Below, piece after piece: positions 7,328 to 14,609 of a DNA stretch of 38,034 nt (within the stretch, counting starts at the first letter, position 1; each line of letters opens with the position of its first letter). The stretch lies in NCBI GenBank assembly GCA_001793235.1, contig MGHM01000022.1, forward strand, positions 11,414 through 49,447, written 5' to 3'. A program made the position numbers and the translations under genes. The notes under the pieces were generated by a model. That model ran no database searches. It saw nothing but the letters and a program-made list of their open reading frames with translations, and was not told where the DNA came from. The stretch is from Candidatus Woesebacteria bacterium RIFCSPLOWO2_01_FULL_44_24b (lineage in GTDB: Bacteria > Patescibacteriota > Microgenomatia > UBA8517).

Positions 7328-7701
7328 ACTGCTTCGTTTACTTTATCCAAAACATCCGACAGGCTCCAATTGGTTTTAACCAGATAATCATAAACCCCGC
7401 GCTCCTCACCCTTTTTCACCTGCTCCCCACGCTCAAGATTGGTAAGAATAATGACCGGGACGTTGTTCCCCCACTCATCTTCGCGAAGTTTGTCCAAAAA
7501 AGTTATCCCGTCCATTCGGGGCATCACGATATCAAGAAGAATTAAATCCGGATGGTCCTCGAGAGCCACCCTTAAACCATCCTCACCATTGCGCTGAATG
7601 AGAACATTATAGCCGGCACTCGTGAGCTTTTTGGCCAAGGCCCCGGTGATTAATTCCTCATCATCCACTACAAGAATGGTTTTTTCACTGTTTTTGTTCA
7701 T
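7312..7701 (-). CDS. Single-domain response regulator (receiver) 2
   Basis: 129 aa from MNKNSEKTIL. Seen: VVDDEE acidic pocket, phospho-Asp in LILLDIVMPRMDG, switch Thr in VIILTNL and Lys in DYLVKTN, the most canonical of the three receivers. No output domain. A longer reading from 7791 adds basic, atypical residues that lie inside the preceding gene and is rejected. It overlaps receiver 1 by 17 bases and receiver 3 by 16 bases, which suggests tightly coupled expression in a fixed ratio. Confidence 0.92.
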   Translation of the reverse strand: MNKNSEKTILVVDDEELITGALAKKLTSAGYNVLIQRNGEDGLRVALEDHPDLILLDIVMPRMDGITFLDKLREDEWGNNVPVIILTNLERGEQVKKGEERGVYDYLVKTNWSLSDVLDKVNEAVWPKS

Positions 7702-8089
7702 TTCTGGGAGACAGAACTTGATGAATAGTTGTTGCAATATCCTCCAAGCGGTTTTCCGCCTTGAGCATGTACTTTTTGACCCCCAAGGCAATCATCGCAT
7801 TCACTTTCTCCTGACTTGCGGAGTTACTAACCACAACTACCGGAATACTTGACAGCTCCGGCTTTTCATTAAGCTTTTGCATGAACGCAATCCCGTCGAT
7901 ATCGTCCTCAAGATAAAAGTCGAGCCAAATAGCATCGGGTTTCGCCCCGCCGCCATCGAAGTATCGTAGAGCATCAGTGGCTTTGGTGAAGCTCACGGTT
8001 TCAAAGCCAACGTTTTTGAGTTTCTTTTCAATAGCCTGAAGAAGCATAACTTCGTCTTCAATAATCATCACAAGTTGCTTTGGTTCCAT
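7685..8089 (-). CDS. Single-domain response regulator (receiver) 1
   Basis: 134 aa from MEPKQLVMII. Seen: IIEDE acidic pocket, phospho-Asp in AIWLDFYLEDDIDG (with an unusual acidic insertion before the DG), switch Ser in VVVVSNSA and Lys in KYMLKAE. No output domain. The ATG at 8089 is chosen because TATGAT (8097-8102) ends 7 bases before it; the alternative ATG at 8101 lies inside that box. It is the first gene of the three-receiver unit and follows the vapC-like stop by 17 bases. Confidence 0.9.
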   Translation of the reverse strand: MEPKQLVMIIEDEVMLLQAIEKKLKNVGFETVSFTKATDALRYFDGGGAKPDAIWLDFYLEDDIDGIAFMQKLNEKPELSSIPVVVVSNSASQEKVNAMIALGVKKYMLKAENRLEDIATTIHQVLSPRNEQKQ

Positions 8090-8096
8090 CGTGTTA

Positions 8097-8102
8097 ATCA
8101 TA
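8097..8102 (-). promoter_or_regulatory. -10 box of the three-receiver unit
   Basis: TATGAT, 7 bases before the ATG at 8089. It gives the receivers their own promoter, separate from the kinase and vapBC-like genes upstream. Confidence 0.5.
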
Positions 8103-8106
8103 CTAC

Positions 8107-8481
8107 CTATCCTATTTTCCTGTCAAAACTCATTAAACCCGCTTTCTGTGCCTCAGAGTAAGCTTTAAGAAAAGAATCCACAAAACTGATGTTTCTTACC
8201 CTATAAATAGCTAAGCTTCTCAAAAATATCTCCTTAGCTTCCACTTTTAGATAATTAGCACTAACTATGGATTCCAGTTTATCAATAACGTTGCCTTTTT
8301 CAAAATTGTAGAATTTTTTTAATGCAAACTCCACCTCAAAAATTACAATTTGCGGGATTAACAATCTTACTTCCCTTTCAGAAGCTTTCTTAAAGAGAAT
8401 ACTGGCCTTTTGATATTGATCCTCAACATCCCTGAGTAAAAACCGAAGCAAGATGTTCGTATCAACAATGTATTCTTTCAT
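8107..8481 (-). CDS. vapC: PIN-domain ribonuclease toxin, VapC-like
   Basis: 124 aa, the usual PIN toxin size. VapC toxins are Mg2+-dependent RNases, many cutting tRNA or rRNA. Seen: IVDTNILL (Asp7, Asn9), Glu49 in VIFEVEFAL, Asp102 in SFVDSFLKAYS and Asp120 in LMSFDRKIG, so the acidic active site appears complete. It overlaps the antitoxin gene by 4 bases (ATGA), typical of a coupled toxin-antitoxin pair. It lies between the histidine kinase and the receivers. Confidence 0.9.
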   Translation of the reverse strand: MKEYIVDTNILLRFLLRDVEDQYQKASILFKKASEREVRLLIPQIVIFEVEFALKKFYNFEKGNVIDKLESIVSANYLKVEAKEIFLRSLAIYRVRNISFVDSFLKAYSEAQKAGLMSFDRKIG

Positions 8482-8720
8482 TTCACGGAGCGACCACCAA
8501 GGTGCTCTTCAAAGGCATCGTGCACTGCCGCAATTGAAGCTTTTTTCCTAGTACTTAAAGAGCCGCCCAATTCTAAAAAGTCCACAACGGGTGAAACGTG
8601 CATCTTATCTCCCTTCACGGAAACAACCGCACGACTTTTTTTACTTAAACCCAGCCTATGTCTAATTGGAGCAGGAATGGTAAACTGGCCTTGTGATGTA
8701 ATACTGACTGTATAGTTCAT
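8478..8720 (-). CDS. vapB: AbrB/MazE-type antitoxin, VapB-like
   Basis: 80 aa. Seen: an N-terminal SpoVT/AbrB swapped-hairpin DNA-binding domain (VSITSQGQFTIPAPIRHRLGLSKKSRAVVSVKGDKMHV, residues 5-42) followed by a C-terminal tail that would wrap the PIN toxin. Autorepression at its own promoter is expected from the family. It is first in the pair and overlaps the toxin start by ATGA. Confidence 0.9.
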   Translation of the reverse strand: MNYTVSITSQGQFTIPAPIRHRLGLSKKSRAVVSVKGDKMHVSPVVDFLELGGSLSTRKKASIAAVHDAFEEHLGGRSVK

Positions 8721-8725
8721 ACCGC

Positions 8726-8731
8726 ATTATA
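8726..8731 (-). promoter_or_regulatory. -10 box of the vapBC-like pair
   Basis: TATAAT, 5 bases before the antitoxin ATG at 8720, so the mRNA is predicted to be leaderless. It lies in the 33-base gap after the histidine kinase stop. Confidence 0.65.
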
Positions 8732-8753
8732 TCATGAAACTCCATTAGACTTG

Positions 8754-10229
8754 TCAGGAATTAATAGAAACTTCACCCTGTTTGGCGGGGCTTCCAGCAA
8801 AAGGCAAACTAAACCAGAATGTTGAGCCCTTGCCCTCCGCACTTTCAAACCAGATGCGCCCACCCGAGGCCTCAACTATGGATTTAATCAGGTAAAGCCC
8901 GAGCCCCGTTCCATCCGTTTCTACCTTCGCCACATTCTCGGCTCTAAAGAACTTCTGGAAAACTTTCTCATGCTGCGAGGCCGGAATGCCGTAGCCGTTA
9001 TCGCTAATTTGGCTTATTATCTCCCCGCCCGAGCGCGATACTATAATATGAATCTCCCCACCTTCACCGGTATATTTGATAGCATTGGTCAAAAGATTCA
9101 TATAAACATGCCGCACAAACTTCGGGTCGATATTAATCTCGGGCAGTGCGCCATGAACGCTTACAACAACATTGTGCTTTTTCTGTGCAATCTTGGGGGC
9201 AAGCTCGACGAGTACCTCATCAATGAGTTTTTTTAAATTGGTGGGTGTGGGCTCAATAATTATTCTGCCGGACTCAATGCGTGAGATATTAAGGAGTGAA
9301 TTCACAAGCTCAATCATGCGCTCATTCGAAAGATAAATATTATTGACCATTACTTTCTGCTCATCATTTAAAGCCCCGCCGTCCCCCGAAAGGAGCATCT
9401 CGCTAAACCACTTCATCGCAGACAATGGGGTTCTGAGCTGGTGACTTGCCAGCGAAATAAACTCAGTCTTCATCCGGTCAATTTCTTTTTCGCGGGTGAT
9501 GTCGCGAAACACGAGCACCCCGCCAATTAAAGCGCCCATTAAAATAACCGGCGAAGCAGTGACGGCGACCGGGAATTTTGTGCCATCTTTTTTATAGAAA
9601 TAAATACTCGAGCTCACAATTTTCCGGCCACGCAGTAAGCTCTGTTGCATTGGGTGCGCTTCTGACTGGAGTGGTTTATCATCCGCATCCACAGCTCTGA
9701 TGGCGCTTATCAAGTGCTTGCCAAGCATCTCTTGTGACTCTACTCCCAACAGGGAAAGTGCTTGCGCATTGGTAAATATCACTTCACCCCTGTCTGAAAC
9801 CGCAACCACGCCGTCGCCAATGGACGCAAGTATCGCCTCCTGTCTGGCTTTGACTTCGAGAGTCTTGCGGTTTTGCAAAATCAGTTCATTCTGGGCCGCT
9901 TTTTCGTTGGTTACATCACGGCCGACAAGAAGCGTATTACCTTGCTCCACGGTACTTTTCCAAGACACCCAGATATTGGTGCCGTCCTTAGAAATCATTC
10001 TGTTTTCAAACGAATTGCCAACCAACCCACGGTCTTCGGGGTGGACAAAGTCCCCCCACTGCCTGCTAAGAAGCTCACTTTTGGGGATTCCCAATAGAGT
10101 CTCAAACGACGGGCTCACCTCAACAATTTTGCCATCCGTCGAGAGCAAACACATAGAGTCAGTTGAAATATAGAAGAATGAATCGAGCAAGGGCATAAAA
10201 TTAGACTTCGTCTTAAAAAATTGTAGCAT
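8754..10229 (-). CDS. Soluble PAS-PAS sensor histidine kinase
   Basis: 491 aa from MLQFFKTKSN. Seen: a PAS domain (about 16-108) ending in LLVGRDVTNEK, a second PAS (about 130-248) ending in VLVFRDITREKEI, a HisKA dimerisation domain with H-box SHQLRTPLS (phospho-His263), and an HATPase_c domain with N-box NLLTNAIKYT (Asn382), G1 DNGYGIP, an F-box VFQKFF and G2 DGTGLGL. No membrane segment, so it senses a cytoplasmic signal. No receiver domain is fused; the three free receivers downstream are the likely partners. The start at 10229 is 11 bases after a TATCAT box; the longer reading from 10286 would overlap the divergent ATP-cone gene. Confidence 0.93.
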   Translation of the reverse strand: MLQFFKTKSNFMPLLDSFFYISTDSMCLLSTDGKIVEVSPSFETLLGIPKSELLSRQWGDFVHPEDRGLVGNSFENRMISKDGTNIWVSWKSTVEQGNTLLVGRDVTNEKAAQNELILQNRKTLEVKARQEAILASIGDGVVAVSDRGEVIFTNAQALSLLGVESQEMLGKHLISAIRAVDADDKPLQSEAHPMQQSLLRGRKIVSSSIYFYKKDGTKFPVAVTASPVILMGALIGGVLVFRDITREKEIDRMKTEFISLASHQLRTPLSAMKWFSEMLLSGDGGALNDEQKVMVNNIYLSNERMIELVNSLLNISRIESGRIIIEPTPTNLKKLIDEVLVELAPKIAQKKHNVVVSVHGALPEINIDPKFVRHVYMNLLTNAIKYTGEGGEIHIIVSRSGGEIISQISDNGYGIPASQHEKVFQKFFRAENVAKVETDGTGLGLYLIKSIVEASGGRIWFESAEGKGSTFWFSLPFAGSPAKQGEVSINS

Positions 10230-10239
10230 GAAACTGTGG

Positions 10240-10246
10240 TATGATA
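10240..10246. promoter_or_regulatory. Overlapping divergent -10 boxes (kinase and ATP-cone genes)
   Basis: TATGATA reads TATGAT on the plus strand (10240-10245, ending 9 bases before the ATG at 10255) and TATCAT on the minus strand (10246-10241, ending 11 bases before the kinase ATG at 10229). One 7-bp element may thus start both divergent transcripts. Confidence 0.45.
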
Positions 10247-10254
10247 TCGAGGCA

Positions 10255-10539
10255 ATGGAGCTAATGATTAGAAAAAGAAACGGCAACCTTGAGCCTTATG
10301 ATGCCGAAAAAATTGTACGGGTCACAACTGCCGCAGGGCTTCGGCCAATTGACGCCTCAGAGTTGGCAGAAAAAGTAACCAGGTGGATTGAGTTACAAGC
10401 TAAAAAGAACCCCCAAGTGACCTCTATCCAAATTCGTGATAAAGTTTTTAAAGAGCTTGAAAAAGTTAATAAATATGCTTCTGGCCTTTACGCTTGGTAT
10501 CAAAACCTGAAGGACAAAAAATACACTGCCCGTGACTAA
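10255..10539 (+). CDS. Stand-alone ATP-cone domain protein
   Basis: 94 aa from MELMIRKRNG. The ATP-cone is a nucleotide-sensing domain known from ribonucleotide reductases and the repressor NrdR. Seen: MIRKRNGNLEPYDAEKIVR at the N-terminus (the (V/I)xKRxGxxExFDxxKI motif), the AAGL turn, the segment SIQIRDKVFKEL and the YASGLYAWYQ end. There is nothing beyond the cone: no zinc ribbon as in NrdR and no reductase. It may be a free ATP/dATP sensor acting on a partner. It overlaps the next gene by 8 bases. Confidence 0.8.
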   Translation: MELMIRKRNGNLEPYDAEKIVRVTTAAGLRPIDASELAEKVTRWIELQAKKNPQVTSIQIRDKVFKELEKVNKYASGLYAWYQNLKDKKYTARD

Positions 10540-10876
10540 ATATCAGGAATACTACAAAAAAATGCTTGAGGAAAACTCCGGGGCTTTCAAGGAGTTTGGG
10601 AAAGTTCATCAAGAATATTCCAAAGATTCTTCGCTTCAAGAAAAGTATAACGAGGCGGGCAAGCCAATCGTTTCAATAATAAGAGACTATGAAGATCGCC
10701 TTTGCAAACACTCCGAAGGCAGCGGCTATGCCTCCTACACTGGAAACTTGGCCGAGAAATTCTGGGGCGAGGTACAGCGGGACTTCCCACTAATCGACCG
10801 AGTCGGCGTCATTATTCGCGATTTCAGCGTTAAAAAAATCGAGCCATTTGAACTCAGGAAGATTAAGCTGGTATAA
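10532..10876 (+). CDS. Hypothetical protein coupled to the ATP-cone gene
   Basis: 114 aa with a GTG start at 10532, overlapping the ATP-cone stop by 8 bases; an ATG at 10562 (MLEENSGAF) is a possible alternative. Not recognised. Charged, helical, soluble; the C-terminal half (FWGEVQRDFPLIDRVGVIIRDF) may form a small alpha/beta unit. The overlap with the ATP-cone gene suggests it is its partner. Confidence 0.65.
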   Translation: MTKYQEYYKKMLEENSGAFKEFGKVHQEYSKDSSLQEKYNEAGKPIVSIIRDYEDRLCKHSEGSGYASYTGNLAEKFWGEVQRDFPLIDRVGVIIRDFSVKKIEPFELRKIKLV

Positions 10877-10877
10877 T
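10872..10877 (+). promoter_or_regulatory. -10 box of the 118-aa membrane protein gene
   Basis: TATAAT inside the last codons of the preceding gene, ending 6 bases before the ATG at 10884, so a leaderless transcript is expected. This box sets the start choice of the downstream gene. Confidence 0.6.
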
Positions 10878-10883
10878 ACATTT

Positions 10884-11240
10884 ATGGGGTCAGTGATTTT
10901 GCCGTTTATACTCGTTCCCCTTTTGGTTTATACCTACTTCTGGGTTAACCCTCTGGCCTTCGCGGTCTTCTTGGAGGGACTCACGAAGTATCTGATTGAG
11001 ATTTATTTAGGTTATAAAGAGTGGAAGATTGAATACGAAACCAAAAAGGCCTACAGACGATACACTCGGGCATCAGAAAAACTCGCCCATGATTCCGGGC
11101 TGACCGGTGAGCTCGTTAAGCTCTACTTTGATACTTATGGAGAAAACGACCGCAGAACCCTAAAGCAGCAAAACCGTGAGTATTATGAAGCGAGATACAA
11201 AAGCCTCGAAGAAACCATGCGCGACATGCTCCTTTTCTAA
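10884..11240 (+). CDS. Hypothetical small membrane-anchored protein
   Basis: 118 aa from MGSVILPFIL. Hydrophobic N-terminus (about 2-36, one or two membrane helices) followed by a highly charged helical domain rich in Tyr, Lys and Glu (YEARYKSLEETMRDM at the end). Not recognised. A longer reading from 10848 would cross the TATAAT box and is rejected. It converges on the 164-aa gene with a 3-base gap. Confidence 0.65.
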   Translation: MGSVILPFILVPLLVYTYFWVNPLAFAVFLEGLTKYLIEIYLGYKEWKIEYETKKAYRRYTRASEKLAHDSGLTGELVKLYFDTYGENDRRTLKQQNREYYEARYKSLEETMRDMLLF

Positions 11241-11243
11241 GCT

Positions 11244-11738
11244 TTACTTTTCAAACTCAACTTCCCAATCAAGAGTCGGAATTCTTAACCTGTCGTCGCG
11301 GAACTCAGCTTCATTTAATTCCTTATCCAAAGCTTCCATGTTTTCCTGAATCTTTCTCACATCCTCATCATCGGCGTATTGTGATGGAACTTCAACTTCG
11401 GGTGTTGGCCTGGGGCTCGGGGACGGTGAGGCAATTGGAAATACGCCAGTGCCTTTCCCGCCAAAAAGCTTCATAGCAATCATCAGAATTATCAGGATAA
11501 CTACAAGCGCGGCAACAGCAATTATTATTTTCCTGGGAATCTTGATGCCTGGAAGTTTGCGGGGGGGCGGAGCCGTGGCCACCTGCACAACTGGCTGAGC
11601 TTGAACTCCCAGCTTAGCTTGCACTGTTTGCTGAGGCTCAACTTGCGAGAGCCGCGGTTGAGTCACAGCTTTTTTAGATTTCAAAGCACTTTTAACTATT
11701 TCTGGAATTTTGAGCAAAGTTCCTGTTAGTTTTTCCAT
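11244..11738 (-). CDS. Hypothetical single-pass membrane protein
   Basis: 164 aa. Cytoplasmic N-terminus with a Gln/Val/Pro-rich linker, one membrane helix at about 70-92 (very rich in Ile, Val and Leu), a Pro/Ser linker (PSPSPRPTPE) and an acidic extracytoplasmic tail ending LDWEVEFEK. Not recognised. It is last of three genes for exported or membrane proteins placed after cysS; 4 bases separate it from the signal-peptide protein. No lipobox Cys. Confidence 0.7.
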   Translation of the reverse strand: MEKLTGTLLKIPEIVKSALKSKKAVTQPRLSQVEPQQTVQAKLGVQAQPVVQVATAPPPRKLPGIKIPRKIIIAVAALVVILIILMIAMKLFGGKGTGVFPIASPSPSPRPTPEVEVPSQYADDEDVRKIQENMEALDKELNEAEFRDDRLRIPTLDWEVEFEK

Positions 11739-11742
11739 ATAT

Positions 11743-12582
11743 TTACACCGTCGTGATCTCGCGAATTATTTCCTCAATAAACTCGGTGGCGTCACGTAGA
11801 AATTGTCTGCTCTCATCAAGCTTAAAAATAATCTCATTATAGGTTTTTCTGTGGTCCGGATTTCTGTTTCGGGAGTCTGACGTAAAGTTTGGAATCAAGG
11901 CCTGAGCCTCTATCTCCTTATCTAATGAACGCGTGATTTTACTTTCAATTTCCAGTGCCCAGCGCTCAATAATGGCTGTGTCTTTATCGCCATTGGCGCG
12001 GATTTGAAAGACTTTATTGTTAATGTCCGACAATATGCCGCCTGTGGCCGTGCGCATCAAAGAAAGCTTGCCAAAGGGTATGGTGGAGAGGGTTTCATAG
12101 GCTACAGTTTGAGTGAGCTCCATAAAGCGCTTGCTTGCTTCCTCCGAGTCAGCTTGTAAGTCCGCCAATGTCCCCGCGCTCGGGAGCCTTTTTTTGTGGT
12201 CTTTGAACCATGCTACTTCCGAGTCAATTCTACTGAATAGCCCGTTTTTGGTAATATCACTCACTCCTTCCGCTTCCACCATCCGCATTCTGATGGCCGT
12301 AAGATAAGTTGTGACCACATCATCGCGGGTTTCAAGCATCTTTGTGGTTGCCTCCTGAGCCTTAGATTGGGCGACCAAAGTACCCGCCTGTTCATACTGG
12401 GCTTTGCTTAACAAATAATCAGCATGAACACTGTTGTAGACATCAAGAGTGAAAACATAATCCTGATACGCCCGCTCGAAATCAAATTCCTCTTCTTCAG
12501 GCGCCGGTGTGCCCTGCGCCGCAATACCAGGCACAAATAATAAGGCCAATGCAACTATCAAAATAAATAACTTGAACTTCAT
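11743..12582 (-). CDS. Hypothetical exported helical protein
   Basis: 279 aa. A clear signal peptide: KFK, then a hydrophobic core LFILIVALALLFVPG and a likely cleavage near IAA-Q (about residue 22). The mature part begins with an acidic patch (EEEEFDFE) and is almost wholly helical, with long amphipathic stretches, suggesting a coiled-coil or helical-bundle protein of the periplasm-equivalent space or surface. Not recognised; no enzyme motifs or cysteines in the mature part. One base separates it from the 212-aa gene, so the two are co-translated. A pilus-, secretion- or envelope-linked role is only a guess. Confidence 0.75.
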   Translation of the reverse strand: MKFKLFILIVALALLFVPGIAAQGTPAPEEEEFDFERAYQDYVFTLDVYNSVHADYLLSKAQYEQAGTLVAQSKAQEATTKMLETRDDVVTTYLTAIRMRMVEAEGVSDITKNGLFSRIDSEVAWFKDHKKRLPSAGTLADLQADSEEASKRFMELTQTVAYETLSTIPFGKLSLMRTATGGILSDINNKVFQIRANGDKDTAIIERWALEIESKITRSLDKEIEAQALIPNFTSDSRNRNPDHRKTYNEIIFKLDESRQFLRDATEFIEEIIREITTV

Positions 12583-12583
12583 G

Positions 12584-13222
12584 TCAGTATGTAATTTTCA
12601 GTCTACCTGAATTAAAATAAACAGGAAAGCCTTTTTCGGACTTGAGCTGCACACGGTACAGGTTCTTGCCCCGCCAGATGCCTAGGGTCCCGGCAGAAAC
12701 TTCAAGTTTGGAACTCGCGCTATTTGTCTCCAGGTCGCTTCCAACAACCGCAATACTATGAGTCACATCTCTGAGCCTTGCAAACACTTTTCCGTTGCCG
12801 TGTTGTTCATATATAAAAGCTTCCCAAACAGCGGCTGCGCTCTCTCCATAATCCCCAACCAGATCAAGGTAAAAATCTGAATTGGGAACATCCACCCAGT
12901 CTAAGCTTTGCGTACTATAAGTTGCACTTATTGGGATAATCGTAGTTTGCGCGGACTGGCTCACAACCGGCTCCTTTACCACCGCTGCGGTTTCCGTTTT
13001 TGAGGCCTCGGGAATATCGGCAACAGTTTGGTTAACATAGTCTTTGGTGGCATAGGAGCTCAGATCAACATCCTCGCTTACGGGGATCTGTACTATAGAA
13101 TTTGGTTGAGGAGTTGGCTTTTTAAGACCTTGCACTTGTTGGAATAAAAAATAAGAAGCCAGTGAGTTTATAACTACAAGTACGACCAGAAGAAGCTTAA
13201 AGAGATTTGTCGCGAGCTTCAT
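12584..13222 (-). CDS. Hypothetical exported or membrane-anchored beta-rich protein
   Basis: 212 aa. N-terminal signal anchor (about 6-28), a Pro/Thr/Ser linker (about 32-95) and a C-terminal beta-rich domain (about 100-212) with many Val, Tyr and Asp residues, ending GFPVYFNSGRLKITY. The C-terminal domain has the look of a small immunoglobulin- or jelly-roll-like fold, but I do not recognise it. Its start overlaps the end of cysS by 26 bases, and the next gene starts one base after its stop. Confidence 0.7.
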   Translation of the reverse strand: MKLATNLFKLLLVVLVVINSLASYFLFQQVQGLKKPTPQPNSIVQIPVSEDVDLSSYATKDYVNQTVADIPEASKTETAAVVKEPVVSQSAQTTIIPISATYSTQSLDWVDVPNSDFYLDLVGDYGESAAAVWEAFIYEQHGNGKVFARLRDVTHSIAVVGSDLETNSASSKLEVSAGTLGIWRGKNLYRVQLKSEKGFPVYFNSGRLKITY

Positions 13223-14606
13223 AATTGTGTTCCTTTTTCAGCTTATCACGAATGGCATCGGCCTGGGCAAATTTACCCTCACTTCTTAACTCTTCTCTTT
13301 TGTTAAGCAGTGCTTGCACCTCCTTAGTAATTTTAAATTTTAAATTTGAAATTTGAAATTCTCCGAGCCCAAGGCCCAAGACTTCATCAAAACCTAGAAG
13401 TAAATCATACTTATCATAATCCGGAATATTGCTCTTGACCACTTCCCAAACCACAGCCAGTGCTTGCGGCATGTTTAAATCATTCTCAAGGGCAGCTTTA
13501 AACTCATCTTGAAACTTTCTCACTTTTTCATTTTTCTCCGAGGACAACACTGTTCTCTCGTGAGTAGCTTTATAGCTAGTAACTTGTGTACGCAGCTTGG
13601 TCAGGGCTGTCTTTGCCGCGGCAAGCGCATCCCAGGTAAAATTAAGTTGTTTTCGATAATGTCCTGATAAATAAAAATATCTTAAGTCCAGGGGGTCATA
13701 GCCTTTTTCTTTAATATCGTGAAGCGAATACGCGTTTCCAAGACTTTTACCCATCCTGCCACCGTCAACCGTCAAGAAGGCTCCATGAACCCAATACTTT
13801 ACAAACGGCTCCTTGCCGGTTGCTCCCTCGCTCTGGGCAATTTCATTAGGGTGATGGGTGCTTCTCAAGTCCTCACCGCCAACATGAATGTCAAATTGCT
13901 CACCCAAGTACTTCATACTCATGGCCGAGCACTCAATATGCCACCCCGGGAAGCCTTTGCCCCACGGGGAATCCCATTCCATATGACGTTTGTCGTTTTT
14001 TGGTGAGAACTTCCATAAAGCAAAATCACGGGGATCTCTTTTTTGAGGATTGGGTTCTACCCGTGCACCCTCTTTTATTTTGTCCAAAGTTGAGAGCTGT
14101 CCATATTCATGTCCTTTCTCTTCATAAACTTTGACATTAAAGTAAATCCCGTCATCAATCTTGTAAGTTAAACCGTTCGTTTCAAGTTTTTTGATTAAAT
14201 CAATTTGTTCCTGAATATGCTCTGTTGCAGCGGCCACAGTATCAGGTTTTATTAAATTAAGCTTTTCAAAACTTTGAAGAAAATCCTCAGAATAAAATTT
14301 CGCAATGTCCCACGCAGTCTTGCCTTCCTCACGGGCGGCCTTTTCCAGCCTGTCCTCACCGGTATCAGCATCGCCCAGATTATCCCCAGTCAAGTGCCCC
14401 ACATCCGTCAAGTTCATAACATAATTAACCTCATGGCCTAAATACCTCAAGGTTCGAAGCAATAAGTCCGCTGTGGTGTAAGTTCGATAATTCCCAATTG
14501 TCGGATAGTAATACACAGTCGGGCCACAGGCATACATTCCAACTTCAGGTGGACTTATAGGCTCAAAGTTTTCTACTTTTTTACTTAGCGAATTATAAAT
14601 TTTCAT
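13197..14606 (-). CDS. cysS: Cysteinyl-tRNA synthetase
   Basis: 469 aa, typical length. Class I synthetase that charges tRNA-Cys. Seen: CGPTVYYYPTIGN (Cys27 is a zinc ligand; residues 36-39 are TIGN where HIGH/HIGN is usual), the zinc site in GWHIECSAM (Cys226) and HHPNEIAQSE (His251, Glu255), and the KMSKS loop as GGRMGKSLGN (284-288, RMGKS). The C-terminal anticodon-binding helical domain ends in EGKFAQADAIRDKL. A short repeat-coded insertion (FQISNLKFKITKE) precedes that helix. It starts 3 bases after the coiled-coil gene. Identity is certain; the changed HIGH and KMSKS residues are unusual against well-studied enzymes. Confidence 0.97.
   Translation of the reverse strand: MKIYNSLSKKVENFEPISPPEVGMYACGPTVYYYPTIGNYRTYTTADLLLRTLRYLGHEVNYVMNLTDVGHLTGDNLGDADTGEDRLEKAAREEGKTAWDIAKFYSEDFLQSFEKLNLIKPDTVAAATEHIQEQIDLIKKLETNGLTYKIDDGIYFNVKVYEEKGHEYGQLSTLDKIKEGARVEPNPQKRDPRDFALWKFSPKNDKRHMEWDSPWGKGFPGWHIECSAMSMKYLGEQFDIHVGGEDLRSTHHPNEIAQSEGATGKEPFVKYWVHGAFLTVDGGRMGKSLGNAYSLHDIKEKGYDPLDLRYFYLSGHYRKQLNFTWDALAAAKTALTKLRTQVTSYKATHERTVLSSEKNEKVRKFQDEFKAALENDLNMPQALAVVWEVVKSNIPDYDKYDLLLGFDEVLGLGLGEFQISNLKFKITKEVQALLNKREELRSEGKFAQADAIRDKLKKEHNYEARDKSL
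13329..13360 (-). repeat. Tandem heptamer repeat inside cysS
   Basis: On the coding strand two TTTCAAA units are followed by two TTTAAAA units, a strict period of 7. It encodes part of FQISNLKFKITKE in the variable linker between the anticodon-binding helices, a region where family members differ in length. The AT content is far above the flanking gene. Confidence 0.7.
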
Positions 14607-14609
14607 TGC

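Noticed and set aside
9700..10173. 157-codon open frame on the plus strand
   Set aside because: It lies wholly opposite the histidine kinase, has no family resemblance and a Ser/Thr/Pro-rich shadow composition.
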